Assembly (NCBI GenBank): GCA_033807775.1 | Contig: CM066327.1 | Location: 95,502,295 to 95,566,294 of the forward strand | Direction of reading: 5' to 3' | Length of the DNA: 64,000 nt | Source of the DNA: Saussurea involucrata | Lineage: Eukaryota; Streptophyta; Magnoliopsida; Asterales; Asteraceae | Shown here: one piece after another, positions 52,410 through 63,538 of the stretch | Layout: every line of letters begins with the position of its first letter | Numbering within the stretch: the stretch's first letter is position 1 | Position numbers and translations under genes: made by a program | The notes under the pieces: model-generated | Told to the model about the DNA's origin: nothing | The model's database searches: none | The model's input: the letters and a program-made list of their open reading frames with translations, nothing else

Positions 52410-54574
52410 TTTTCCCAGTTTAGGACTAAATCAGTTTTTTCACACCTTTCAAGACTCTTTTTCAAAATTTCCAAACAATTATCAAAAGATGAGCCATATA
52501 CAGAAAAATCATCCATAAATATTTCAATGGAATCTTCAAGCATATCAGAAAATTTGGACATCATACATCTTTGAAAAGTTGCGGGAGCATTACAGAGACC
52601 AAAGGGCATTCTCTTAAAGGCAAAAGTACCATACGGACAAGTAAAGGTGGTCTTTTCTTGATCCTCAGGTGAAATGGATATTTGATTGTAACCGGAGTAA
52701 CCATGCAAAAAACAGTAGTATTCTTTTCCGGATAACCTATCTAGCATTTGGTCAATAAATGGTAGTGGAAAATGGTCCTTTTGTGTAGCTGTGTTAAGTT
52801 TACGGTAGTCCATGCAAATTCTCCATTCTGAAACTACTCTAGTTGGGATGAGTTCATTCTTTTCATTGGAGACTACTGTAAACCCTCCTTTCTTAGGAAC
52901 ACATTGGACAGGACTAACCCAAGAGCTACTGGCTATAGGAAAAATGATTCCTGCATCTAACCATTTTAGCACTTCCTTTTTCACTACTTCCTTCATGACA
53001 GGGTTTAGCCTTCTTTGTGGTTCAATGGATGTGAAGTTCTTGTCTTCTAAGATGATCTTATGTTGACAAATAGAGGGACTAATCCCTTTAAGGTCAGCAA
53101 TGGTCCATCCTATGGCTTTTGAGTGTAACTTCAACAAATCCACTAACTTCTTTTCCTGATGCAATTCTAAAGAAGATGAAATGATGATAGGCAGTTTGTT
53201 CTCATCTTTTAGAAAAGCATATTTTAAATGGGATGGGAGTTGTTTCAACTCCAGGTCAGGTGGTGAAATGAGTGATGGTGTGAAAGTCTTTTGTTCACTA
53301 GGTTCCAAAGATTCAAACTTAGCAACAGTCTCATCTAACTTCTCATCATCATCATCATATTCCTCATCATCTTCTTCTTTCAACTTACAAATTTCCCTAA
53401 CTCCCTCTTTATTACACAGGTTTTCAATCATACTTAGGCTAAAACATTCTTCCATATCATTAGGGTATTTCATGGAATTGAAGACATTGAATGTGACTTT
53501 TTGGTCTTGAAGTCTCATGGTCAACTCTCCCCTTTTGACATCTATCAAGGTTCTTCCGGTGGCTAAAAAGGGTCTTCCTAAGAGAATAGGAATATTTTGG
53601 TCAACCTCAAAATCTAGGATGATAAAGTCAGCAGGAAAGATGAATTTGTCAACCTGAACTAAGATATCTTCAATTTTACCCTTAGGATAGGCAATGGTTT
53701 TGTCAGCTAAGATGAGTGTAACAGTGGTTGGTCTAGCTTCTCCTATACCTAAGCTATTGAAAATAGACAAAGGCATGAGGTTGACACTGGCTCCCAAATC
53801 ACATGAGGCTTTTCCAACTTCTTTCCCACCTATGGAACAGGGAATGGTAAAACTCCCTGGATCTTTGAGTTTAGGTGGAATTTTGTTGGTCAAGAGAGCA
53901 CTACACCCTTTGGTCATGGCCACAGTTTCATATTCAGTCAACTTCTTTTTCTTGCTTAAAATGTCTTTAAGAAATTTGGCATAACTAGGCATATGCTCAA
54001 TTGCTTCAACAAGGGGTATGTTGATATGTAATTGTTTAAACACATCCAAAAATTTCTTGAATTGCAATTCTTCCTTATCATTTTTTAACCTTTGCGGGAA
54101 AGGAACATAAGGAGGGATTGGTTCAATAACGACTTTCTTTGTTTGTGTTGAGCTTTTAGGGTGGACTTCCTCCACCCTCAAATTTGTATCTTTGATACCT
54201 TTTGTTATGTTTTCTTTGACAGAGCTTGTTGGCTTGTTGACTTCATATTCTACTGTGTTTTTCTTTGGGATTAGGATTTCTGGCTCTAAGTCTTTAGGAA
54301 ATGGTTCTTCTGGGATGGTGGGCAATGTTGTAGCATTGGGTTTGGACTTTGGATTTTTTTCTATTTCAGCTTGGGTTTTCTCTAATTCTTTCCCACTCCT
54401 AAGTGTCACAGCTTTCACATGCTCTTTACCCGGGAACCTTGGGATTTCAGTGTTACTAGGCAAAGTTCCTGCAGGTCTGTTATTTTGATTAAGAGCAATT
54501 TGACTGACCTGTGTTTCAAGGTTTCTTATGGAAGTGTTGGTTTGGGTGATAAAACTTTTCAGCATTGCTTCCAA
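52343..54574 (-). CDS. pol: A2 gag tail, protease and RT
   Basis: Open frame of 743 codons continuing gag after in-frame stops. Protease is around CDLGASVNLMP and GRPFLATG. RT runs from WVSPVQCVPKKGG through MDYRKLN, PFGLCNAPATFQ and FMDDFSVYG. In RT motif A the family has an Asp (FLDGYSGYNQI), but here the codon at 52703-52705 is CAT (His). That Asp binds the catalytic metal, so this RT should be dead. The frame ends at 52343, soon after LGHLISK, because of the one-base loss at 52357-52361. Confidence 0.88.
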   Translation of the reverse strand: MEAMLKSFITQTNTSIRNLETQVSQIALNQNNRPAGTLPSNTEIPRFPGKEHVKAVTLRSGKELEKTQAEIEKNPKSKPNATTLPTIPEEPFPKDLEPEILIPKKNTVEYEVNKPTSSVKENITKGIKDTNLRVEEVHPKSSTQTKKVVIEPIPPYVPFPQRLKNDKEELQFKKFLDVFKQLHINIPLVEAIEHMPSYAKFLKDILSKKKKLTEYETVAMTKGCSALLTNKIPPKLKDPGSFTIPCSIGGKEVGKASCDLGASVNLMPLSIFNSLGIGEARPTTVTLILADKTIAYPKGKIEDILVQVDKFIFPADFIILDFEVDQNIPILLGRPFLATGRTLIDVKRGELTMRLQDQKVTFNVFNSMKYPNDMEECFSLSMIENLCNKEGVREICKLKEEDDEEYDDDDEKLDETVAKFESLEPSEQKTFTPSLISPPDLELKQLPSHLKYAFLKDENKLPIIISSSLELHQEKKLVDLLKLHSKAIGWTIADLKGISPSICQHKIILEDKNFTSIEPQRRLNPVMKEVVKKEVLKWLDAGIIFPIASSSWVSPVQCVPKKGGFTVVSNEKNELIPTRVVSEWRICMDYRKLNTATQKDHFPLPFIDQMLDRLSGKEYYCFLHGYSGYNQISISPEDQEKTTFTCPYGTFAFKRMPFGLCNAPATFQRCMMSKFSDMLEDSIEIFMDDFSVYGSSFDNCLEILKKSLERCEKTDLVLNWEKCHFMVKEGIVLGHLISKRGLR

Positions 54575-56019
54575 AGAAGGTTCATTTTGAGAAAGGGGTT
54601 TGTTTTGAAAAGATGGTTTGTTGTTTTGAAAGTTCTAGTTCTGATGATTTTGGTTGTGTTGAAAGTTCTGGTTCTGATGATTTTGGTTGTTTTGAAAATT
54701 CTAGTTCTGATGATTTTGGCTGTTTTGGTAATTTTGAGAACTGCTGGCATGATTCTGATTTTGGAAATTGGAGTTTCCTTGTGGCTTATATTCTGGTTGG
54801 TTTAAACTTGGGCTGGTCCATGAAAAATTTGGATGTTGTTTCCAACTAGCATTGTAGTTGTTAGAGTAAGGACCATTCCTATTATGAACATAGTTAACTG
54901 ATTCAGAATTTTGAGGACAGTGTTCATAAGAATGGTCTCCACTACAACAAACACATTGCACAGAGAGGACAGCTGGAGTAGGAGTAGTGGCAGTCGGCTG
55001 TGTTCCCTGACCGGTAGTTATGTTTTTAAGCATATTGGTCATGGAAGCAAGCTGAGCTGTCAATGAGGTGTAAGCATCTAAGTCATGCATTCCAGCAGTC
55101 TTCTTTGCAGTTGGTGCCCTTGGATCAGCCCAATGCCCATTGTTTGTGGAAATCTTTTCAAGAATTTCGTACCCGGTGTTATAGGTATTGGAAGTAAAGG
55201 CCCCTCCGGATGTCGCATCGAGCATTTGTTTTGCATTGGAATCAAGTCCATTGTAAAACGTCTCGAGTTGAATACAGTAGGAAATGCCATGGTGAGGACA
55301 TTTCCTTAATAATTCCTTAAACCTTTCCCAAGCATCGGGATTTGCTTCATCGTCCATTTGTTTGAACATACAAATTTCATTTCGGGTAGGTGGAAAATAT
55401 TTTCGCAAAAAAATTTCAGCCATGTCAGCCCAAGATGGTACAGAACCTGGTGGTAATGAAATAAACCTGGTGTGAGTCTTAGAGCATCAGAAGATACTCC
55501 AGGAATTAGAAAAACATCGGTGATCTCTTTAAAAGATTTTAAATGTGAGTGTGGATCTTTCGATGGGAATCCGGCAAATTGACCATTGGCTTGCAACATG
55601 TGTAACATAATGGGTTTTGGTTCAAAATGCGTCGTATCCATATGAGGCTTTATAATTCCCGAATTTAATTGCTCAAAATTAGGAATTGCATAGTCCATGA
55701 TTCGCCCATTTTTCGAGTTTGCAAGATCAATGACATTTAATGGTTCGTTTAAATCATTGTTACCATGAGATTCTTCATCATCATTTTCTTCATTATTATT
55801 TGGTGGCTCTTGCCAAACATGACCTTGTGGATTTCCAAAAACTGGCGGATTACCAAAAACTGGTGGGTTAAAAAATGGTCGTGCTCTAGGGTTTCCTAAA
55901 TCTGGTGGTCTCATGTCATTGTTCCCTAGAGGTGGTGGTCGTATTTCTACTCCGGGTGGTCGTGGTTCTACACCTAATGGTCTTAGGTGTGTAGGCTCAA
56001 ATCCGGGTGGAGCATCCAT
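54575..56019 (-). pseudogene. gag: A2 gag, deletion and two nonsense codons
   Basis: Starts at ATG 56019 (MDAPPGFEPTHLRPLG). The Athila gag core follows (FEPKPIMLHMLQANGQFAGFPSKDPHSHL), then a small deletion with frameshift near 55420-55480. The second frame (55423 on) holds KCPHHGISYCIQLETFYNGL and a knuckle-like CVCCSGDHSYEHC. It is stopped in a QNxQN-rich repeat by TAG at 54701-54703 and again at 54635-54637; a sister repeat unit between them still has CAG. Downstream the frame continues into protease. Confidence 0.82.
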
Positions 56020-56211
56020 GTTGGGAGGATCTATAGAACTTGAAGCTCTTTATAACCTCCGTCTATGGTGAAAGGTTCTTTCTATGTCAGGATCTAACTC
56101 AAAAAGTTCCACTCGTTGGATTCGTGGCATATACCACACAAAGTATAATTCGGATGGTGTTAGAAAAACTAAGTCTTTTAAAATACTTTTAAAAACTTTT
56201 AACGTGCCAAT
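56020..56211 (-). other. A2 leader
   Basis: About 190 bases between the PBS and the gag start, with no ORF. Confidence 0.6.
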
Positions 56212-56228
56212 CCCCGGCAGCGGCGCCA
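56212..56228 (-). other. Primer binding site of A2
   Basis: Minus-strand TGGCGCCGCTGCCGGGG next to the right LTR. It differs from the A1 PBS by one base (CGCTGCC instead of CGTTGCC). Confidence 0.88.
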
Positions 56229-56234
56229 AAAACT

Positions 56235-57211
56235 TGATCAGTGCTTTGAATACACCTTGAGACGTGTGATAATTAAACCTTAATGCAAGTATACATTAAA
56301 ATCTAATGTCGTCTACTCAAGTAATAATACAGTAAGAACCGTGTATCGTTCCCACAGAGATTGGAGTAAAAGCGAATTAAAAGTCTAATAAAAGAAATGG
56401 TTTCCAAGGATCAAGTCAAAGATTAATAATTGTTTGTTGGTGTTTGGATTTATCACAGATTATGTAACAATTAATAAAAGATAGCAAGGATGCAAGATAT
56501 TGGGGTGATATTTAAATATAAAGTCCAGCAGGCCAATGCTGTAGCATTGCTTCAGCATCCGTTTTTCAACACTTAAGTTCACCATCTACTTTTCAGGATT
56601 CCCTCTCGGGTTTTCAACGACTCACTACTGATCTAGCAGCCAACAATCCATTCATGGCACTGTTGTCAGAACTATCAACAACAAGATGAAGCCTTCCAAG
56701 TATATGGATAAACAAATTCCTTTGTTAAAATCACTCTTCCAAGCTGATTCCCATATCAGTTAAGTTGATGTGTTATAAGCGGGCCATTCCTGGCACACAC
56801 TCTACACTGTTACCATCCGCACAGATGATCAACTTATCGGGCAAAATCAACCCAGAAAAGACAGAGACGATAAATTCCTTTATCAATATCTCTTCCGAGC
56901 ATACTTCTTTTGTCATTTGGATTGACGTGCATATCAATGGTTCATTCCTGATACCATGGCACTTTAACACTTTCAAAGTGATCAACCATCTGGAAGTAAC
57001 TGGATAATTTATAAAACTTTACATGAAATGGTGAACATCATTATTGAGAAACGATGTCCACTTTTCGTTATATTTAAAATCTCACCCTTTTATCTCACAT
57101 CCAAGCTATGGAAATTTAGCTACTCATACTGAAATATAAATTGCTGGAAATGTAAATTACAGAAATAAAATACATAAAGTAAAGACTGAAATGTAAATTA
57201 CTTAAATATAA
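56235..57211 (-). repeat. Right (5') LTR of A2, interrupted by S2b
   Basis: Begins TGATCAGTGC in plus orientation and matches 45037-46010 closely. It stops at 57211 inside CTTAAATATAA, where S2b begins; the left copy continues as CTTAAATATAAATTGC. Confidence 0.92.
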
Positions 57212-57633
57212 TGTTAGATCTGAAGTTTTGTCAATAAACCAAGTGTTGAAGATCTGATAAGAAGATTCAGAAGTTCTGAGAAGCTTGATCAGAAGAATGT
57301 TCAGAAGTTCTGAACTACCTGTTCAGAACTTATGACGAGTTTCGTTATTTAGTAATGTGTAAACTAATTAGGACACGTGTTATGTTCTTATTAGTCTTTC
57401 TTATTTGTACTGTAGCTTTAAGATGTTTGTTGCAGTATAAATAGAGTGGTTAGCACTACGTTGCTAACTGATTGATTTTCCCATATTACTTGTATTCTTT
57501 CCTTGTAATCTTTGAGGTGATCTCTCTCTTAGATCTGTAATTCTGTGCATCATTGAATACAATTGGGCTTGATCATACAATTTCTCAATTACTTCTTTCT
57601 ATATTGATTGTAAGAATAGATCCTGCACTTTCA
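57212..57633 (+). repeat. S2b 5' LTR (422 bp)
   Basis: Starts TGTTAGATCTGAAG and ends CTGCACTTTCA. Six TTCTGA/TCAGAA words lie within about 75 bases (57259-57331). ACACGTGT is near 57374 and TATAAATAG at 57436-57444. Confidence 0.92.
57436..57444 (+). promoter_or_regulatory. TATA box of S2b LTR
   Basis: TATAAATAG about 60 bases downstream of the G-box ACACGTGT. Confidence 0.6.
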
Positions 57634-57635
57634 AT

Positions 57636-57647
57636 TGGTATCAGAGC
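57636..57647 (+). other. Primer binding site of S2b
   Basis: TGGTATCAGAGC two bases after the LTR. Confidence 0.92.
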
Positions 57648-57841
57648 TAATCAACAAACAAATTCGTTCAAGATTGTGATTGCGAAGATCGATTGATCAA
57701 TTTCTTGAAGATTTCTTGATTCATTCAAAATTCGATTCCGCTGCTAGGGCTAGTTCTTGAATTCTTAGCAATTCTTGAATTACCTGCTACTTTTCGATCA
57801 AGAAAATCGAATTTGTCTTTCTGTTGAATTTTCTTACAATC

Positions 57842-60800
57842 ATGTCTTCTAAAGAATATCTAGCCATGGGATCCGAAACCAAACCGCCTGTTCTTATACC
57901 AGAAGAGTATCAGCAATGGAAAACTCGTATGATCCAATTCCTTGACAACATCGATGAAAATCTTATGATTTCTATACGAGAAGGTCCAATCGAAGTATAT
58001 ATCGATGTCGCCGCAACCCCTGCTACAGAGACAACTCCAGAAATTCCAGCGACCAGAGTAAAGAAGAATTATTCCCAATACACTGCTGAACAGAAAAATA
58101 GGCATGCTATTGACAAAAGAGCAATTACTTTGATGACTTTGGCTGTCCCGAATGAGGTTCTTAACAGGATTGACAGTGGATCATCAGCTAAAGAAATGTG
58201 GGACGAATTGGAAAGGCAAATGTTAGGAACTGTGAGATCTATTCAGGCAAAGTTAAATCAAAGCATAAATGCTTATGAAAGGTTCAAAGCAAAAGAGTCA
58301 GAAAGTTTGACACAGACATACAGTAAATTTTGCACTATTCTAAATGACTTGAGAAGAAATGGACTGAAGAAAACAAAATCAGAAATAAATTACAAATTTC
58401 TGAACAGTCTAAATTCAGAATGGTCATCATTTGCCATAAGTCTGCAAATGAACAAAGATATGTGTGAAGAAGACTTAAATGATTTGTTCTGTGTTCTTAA
58501 TCAACATGAAGACTCTGTCAAGTTAGTTGTGGAAGAAAAGAAAAATGTTGCTGATCAGTTAGCGTTCTTATCAAAGTCCAAAGCAATCAAAGCACCCAAA
58601 AAGACTGCATATCTATCAGAAATACCGAGTCTGGAGGAATCTGACAAAGAAGAAGGATCAGAAGATGATGAAGATATCAAGATAATGGCTGAAAAGCTAG
58701 CTTTGCTGACAAATACTTTCAACAAAAGGTATGGGAAGGGCAGATTTCAAGGAAATTATAAGAGAGCTGGAAGTTCAGATTATAAGAAGAAAGATGACAG
58801 AGAAGAAAATAAGATTGAAAAGAGAATAGAGAGAAGTGAAGAAAACAAGGAAGAGAAGGAAGAGAGAAAAGAAAAGAATCTGTGTTTCAAGTGTGGAAAA
58901 TCTGGCCATTATGCCAAGGATTGCAGAGTTAAAGTTGTGAAAGATTATGAATACTACACGAAGAAGGCTCAGCTTGCAAAGAAGAGAGATGACGAGAGTG
59001 CGCTATTGGCTGAACAGGAGAATTGGCTGTACTACACTTCTGATGAAGATGATCATATCAACTTTCCACAGATGCGAAGCTATATGGCAAAAATGAGGAA
59101 TGAGGATGATTCTGATTTTGAAGATGCTGATTCTGAGTCATCTGCTGAGGTACATTCTTCACTTGAATTAGAGTTAATGACACAGATTGGTGAAATGAAA
59201 ACTGAATTTGCTAACCTAAGAAAACAGATAAAAGGAGAAAGAACTTTGGTTAACAAATTCAGAATTGAAAAAGAAGTAATAAACGAACAATATGAAGAAT
59301 CTGAGGCTGAGAAACAGAAAGTTAAAGATGAAAATTCTGAATTGATGAAAAGGCTTTCTGAACTAAAAGTTGAGTTTTCAAAAATAAAGGATGAAAAAGG
59401 TGATTTACAAATAAAATTTGATATGTTATTTGAAGAAAGAAAGAATTTATACTCCAAAATCAAAGAATTGGAAGATTTGAATTTGAAAAGAGGTCAAACT
59501 CAGCAAACATTAAATCTTTTATTAAGCAATGTTAAAGATACAAGATTTTACAATCCAAAGAAGGGATTGGGATTGGAAGAAAATGTCATTTTAAAAAGAG
59601 CTCCAATACTTCAAGTTTCTAAGCCAAAAATCCCAGAAATTGTTGAAGTTTTCACAAGACCTGCTAGTTCTATAACAAGTTCTGACAATTTGCAAAGACC
59701 AAACTCTAAAAAGTCAGATGAGACAATTTCTGAGTCTAAAACAGAAAAGTCAGTTGGTTCAGAAGAAAAGGTTAAGAAAGAAGTTTCTAAACCAACAGAT
59801 GAAAAGCCAAGATACAATGATACTAAATTCAAGTATGATTCCTTAAATGTCAGCTACAAAAATAAACAACCAAGTTTTTCATATCATGACATTGAGAGCA
59901 TATTTGATACAAGTAAAAATTCTGAAACAGTCAATCAGAAGTCTGAAACTTCTAGTCAGGATTATGAACTTTGTAGTCAGAATTCTGAGTCTAAAGATCA
60001 GACATCTGAGTCTGTAAATCAGAACTCTGACTCAGGTAGTCAGAAGTCTGATTCAACTGGATTTTCTGAAACAAAATCAGATGAATTTTTGCAACTTGAA
60101 AAGAGATTTAATCTTGTGAGTCAAGAACTTGAGGATTTAAGGAAAACTTATGATGAACTTGAAAATGATTTCTGTGAAGTGGATATTAAACTTGAAGAAG
60201 CTTTGAAAGAAAAGAATATTTTTATTCAGAAAATAACAGAGCTTGAAAAACTGAAGACTGAGTATGATCTTTTTAAAATTAATGCTTCAAGAGAAAATGA
60301 TAAATTCTTTAATGAATCAAGTACATATGAAAAAGGTGAATCATCTAATTCTTCTAACAAAAAGAACTTGAATTTTTCAGAAAAAGAAGAAAGCAAAAGG
60401 AAAGATGATCTTGCAAAGTTGAACGATCTGAAAAGGGAACTTGAGAAGCTTAGAATGAAATCTACTTCTGAACTAAACGCTAGAAATTCTTGTAATAAGG
60501 GCAATTGTACTCTGAACAGTATAAATAAAAATGAAATGATCTATGTTTCAGATTTATTGTCACTTGCAAAGAAAAATCTTGTTTGTGTTAGATGTAAAAA
60601 TGATTCATTCCAATATTCTCACAAATGTCAAGTCAAAATAACTTCTGTTTCATACATAAGAAAAGATATTCAGAAAGTTTCTGTTTCTCAAAATACAGAA
60701 AAGAAGAAAATTTTTGTTCCTCAGACTCAGAAGAAAGAAAAGATAAAAGAAAAGAAAGTTGAAAACATAGCAAAACCAAAAGTTACAACTCTCAAAAAGA

Positions 60801-60967
60801 ATTTGAACAAACTTGTAAGCAGAAAATGTTCTGACTTCATAAAAGTTCAAGGAAAGTGGTGTTTGAAGAAAGATTTTGAGTGGAGAGTAAAAGGTACTGA
60901 TGTTAAATCCAATGACAAAGCTAACAAAGATGGACCCATTCCAAAATGGGTACCTAAACCTAACTGA
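57842..60967 (+). CDS. gag: S2b gag, intact
   Basis: 1041 residues from ATG 57842 (MSSKEYLAMG); an upstream in-frame codon set reaches 57824, but this ATG has the better place and matches S2a. Gag domain about residues 1-250 (YQQWKTRMIQFLDN, LKKTKSEINYKFLNSL), then K/E-rich sequence, CCHC knuckle CFKCGKSGHYAKDC near 58885, an acidic region, long coiled coils, and an S/Q/N/E-rich low-complexity stretch (about 59920-60080), further coils and a degenerate knuckle CVRCKNDSFQYSHKC near 60583. It ends GPIPKWVPKPN. It is about twice the size of a plain Copia gag, as in Sireviruses. Being intact it could still form particles. Pol follows 12 bases later in another frame. Confidence 0.9.
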   Translation: MSSKEYLAMGSETKPPVLIPEEYQQWKTRMIQFLDNIDENLMISIREGPIEVYIDVAATPATETTPEIPATRVKKNYSQYTAEQKNRHAIDKRAITLMTLAVPNEVLNRIDSGSSAKEMWDELERQMLGTVRSIQAKLNQSINAYERFKAKESESLTQTYSKFCTILNDLRRNGLKKTKSEINYKFLNSLNSEWSSFAISLQMNKDMCEEDLNDLFCVLNQHEDSVKLVVEEKKNVADQLAFLSKSKAIKAPKKTAYLSEIPSLEESDKEEGSEDDEDIKIMAEKLALLTNTFNKRYGKGRFQGNYKRAGSSDYKKKDDREENKIEKRIERSEENKEEKEERKEKNLCFKCGKSGHYAKDCRVKVVKDYEYYTKKAQLAKKRDDESALLAEQENWLYYTSDEDDHINFPQMRSYMAKMRNEDDSDFEDADSESSAEVHSSLELELMTQIGEMKTEFANLRKQIKGERTLVNKFRIEKEVINEQYEESEAEKQKVKDENSELMKRLSELKVEFSKIKDEKGDLQIKFDMLFEERKNLYSKIKELEDLNLKRGQTQQTLNLLLSNVKDTRFYNPKKGLGLEENVILKRAPILQVSKPKIPEIVEVFTRPASSITSSDNLQRPNSKKSDETISESKTEKSVGSEEKVKKEVSKPTDEKPRYNDTKFKYDSLNVSYKNKQPSFSYHDIESIFDTSKNSETVNQKSETSSQDYELCSQNSESKDQTSESVNQNSDSGSQKSDSTGFSETKSDEFLQLEKRFNLVSQELEDLRKTYDELENDFCEVDIKLEEALKEKNIFIQKITELEKLKTEYDLFKINASRENDKFFNESSTYEKGESSNSSNKKNLNFSEKEESKRKDDLAKLNDLKRELEKLRMKSTSELNARNSCNKGNCTLNSINKNEMIYVSDLLSLAKKNLVCVRCKNDSFQYSHKCQVKITSVSYIRKDIQKVSVSQNTEKKKIFVPQTQKKEKIKEKKVENIAKPKVTTLKKNLNKLVSRKCSDFIKVQGKWCLKKDFEWRVKGTDVKSNDKANKDGPIPKWVPKPN

Positions 60968-60978
60968 TCTTTTTGCAG

Positions 60979-63159
60979 GGCTGTCATGTGTGGTTTTTAG
61001 ATTCAGGAGCTTCAAGACACATGACAGGTCAGAAGTCTTTTCTATCAAACTTCACAGAAAAGGCTGGAGGAGCAGTAAACTTTGGAAACAATAGCAAAGG
61101 TCAAGTCAAAGGTTATGGGGATTTAACTAAAGGGGATCTAACTATCCAAAAGGTTTTCTATGTTGAAGGATTACAACACAATCTTTTCAGCATAAGTCAG
61201 TTTTTAGACAGTCTTTGTCAAATTAAGTTTCAAATAACAGGTTGCATGATTCTAACTGAAAATGATGTCAAAGTCTTCTGGGCCAAAAGACATATGGACT
61301 TATTTGTAGTTAATTTTTCAAAATTGAAAACATTAAATACAGTTTGTCTTTTATCAAAATCAACTGCAAATGAATGCTGGCTTTGGCACAGAAGATGTTC
61401 TCATCTGAATTTCAAAGATCTTAATAATCTTGTTGCAAAACATTTGGTTAAAGGCTTACCAAAGCTTAAATTTGAAAAAGAATCATTATGCTCAGCTTGT
61501 GAAATGGGCAAGATGAAAAAGAGTTCTCACAAATTAAAAATGGACTCATCTTGCAAAGCACCATTAGAAATGATTCATACTGATCTTTGTGGTCCAATTT
61601 CAGTTCAGTCGATGGGAGGAAAGAAATATATGCTTGTGATTGTTGATGAATTATCCAGATACACGTGGGTTGAGTTCCTAAGAGCTAAGTCAGAAGCTGC
61701 TACTACATTGATAAATTTTATCAAAAGGATTCAAGTTCTCTTACAACTTCAAGTTCAGAAAATCAGAAGTGATAATGGAACGGAGTTCAGAAATGAGACT
61801 CTTCAGAATTTTCTAGAAAGTTCTGGGATTTCTCACAATTTTTCTGCTGTCAGAACTCCTCAACAAAATGGTGTTGTTGAAAGGAAGAATAGAACTCTAG
61901 TTGAGGCTGCGAGAACAATGTTGGCTTATGCAAATCTTCCTACTTTCCTATGAGCTGAAGCAATTGCAACTGCTTGTTTTACACAAAATAGAACTTTAAT
62001 CAATAAGAGATTAAATAAGACTGCTTATGAACTGATAAATAAAAGAAAACCATTAATCAAATTCTTTCATATTTTTGGTTGCAGATGCTACGTTCTCAGA
62101 GACAGAGAAAATCTTGCCAAATTCGATAAAAAGGCAGATGAAGGATACTTTGTGGGTTATTCTTTAACTTCCAAAGCATTCAGAATCTACAATAGAAGAA
62201 CCAAGAGGATGATGGAGAGCATAAATGTAACTTTTGATGAAGCCAGAATGCGGACTTCTGAACAAGACAGTTCAGAACTCATGCTGAACAAGACAAAAAT
62301 GACTTCTGATACAAATTCTAATCCTATTTGTTCAGAACTCAATTTACTGTTTAAGGATGCTTTTAGTGAACTAATTTCTGATTCTTATGCAGAATATGAA
62401 AACCCAAAGATGGTCAAAGAGATGAAAAATAAGACTCCAGAAATAGTTCAATCAACTGTAATTTCTGACAAAGGTCCATCAGAGGAGTGCCCAAATCTAA
62501 TAAATACAAGTGGTGAAAACTCTGAACCTTGTAATCAGAATTCTGATTCTTGTACTCAGAACTCTGAACAAGTCAATCAGAACTCTGACTTCATTAATCA
62601 GAACTCAAACTTGGATGCAACTCCTACTCATACGTCAGAACAAGGTGACAGTTCAGAATTACAAGCAATCATTGATGAGAATGATGCAAACAACAATTAT
62701 TCAGAGATTGATGTACTCCCTAGTGCTAACAAATGGACTAAAAATCACCCTATTCATCAAGTAATAGGTGATCCATCAGCAGGAGTAAAGACAAGATCAG
62801 CTACAGCAAATGAAGTAATGTTTGCTGGTTTCTTAAGTGTAATTGAACCAAAGAAAGCTAATGAAGCCCTAGAGGATCCAGACTGGATTTCAGCAATGCA
62901 AGAGGAATTGCTTCAATTTGAAAGAAATAAAGTTTGGAGACTCATTCCAAAGCCTGAAGGTAAATCTATAATTGGAACTAAATGGGTGTTCAGAAACAAA
63001 AAGGATGAATCAGGTGTTGTCATCAGAAACAAGGCAAGATTGGTTGCTAAGGGATACTGTCAACAAGAGGGAATTGATTATGATGAGACATTTGCACCAG
63101 TGGCAAGAATAGAGGCAATCAGAATATTTTTAGCCTATGCTGCACATAAAAACTTCTGA
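60979..63159 (+). pseudogene. pol: S2b pol: protease, integrase, start of RT; then deleted
   Basis: Begins GCHVWFLDSGASRHMTG after a TTTTTGCAG acceptor-like site. Protease has a normal DSG triad. Pre-integrase HRRCSHLNF...CSACEMGK. Integrase triad Asp at 61582, Asp at 61771 and Glu at 61879, with D-x62-D-x35-E spacing. A TGA at 61951-61953 stands where a Trp (TGG) is expected (TFL-W-AEA). The same frame continues through RT motifs GTKWVFRNKKDESG and DYDETFAPVARIEAIR and stops at 63157-63159 just after AAHKNF. The RT palm (including YVDD) and RNase H are gone. It cannot reverse transcribe by itself. Confidence 0.88.
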
Positions 63160-63538
63160 ATAATCAAAATGTTTTATATTGGTCAGAAGTTGATTTTAAA
63201 AGACATTTTGGTTACAAGGCAAAATTCTTCTGAGTCATGGAATCAGAACATCTGCGCGTGTTATTCAGATCTTTGACTTGAGTCAAAATTCTATCCACTA
63301 ACACGTGTCAGCTTCATATTTGTTTGACAATGCCACGTATTTCATTTAAATCCTTTGTGGTATTTCACGTGTGTTGACTCCGTTATAACATTGATTTCGC
63401 TTTTCTGTTAAACCTTTCAACTTCGCGGATTTTAAATAGGTCTTAAAATCCCTATTTCAAAGTTCTTTCAAATTCCAGAGCGAAACGTGAGATACGAATC
63501 AAATCCAGAGTTCTTTGAATCTGTTTTCTTCTTAAATC
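63160..63538 (+). promoter_or_regulatory. Probable internal promoter of S2b accessory gene
   Basis: Collinear with 35995-36395 of S2a: CACGTG at 63302-63307, TTTAAATAG at 63430-63438, and ATG 100 bases further. Confidence 0.55.

Larger units (their letters stand above)
45037..57211 (-). mobile_element. A2: Athila-like Ty3/Gypsy, minus strand
   Basis: On the minus strand: 5' LTR (56235-57211, cut by S2b), PBS, gag, protease, RT, RNase H, integrase, accessory ORF, PPT, 3' LTR (45037-46651). It is the most complete Gypsy copy here, but gag, the RT/RNase H junction and the accessory ORF are broken. The rest of its 5' LTR should lie to the right of S2b, beyond the window. Confidence 0.9.
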
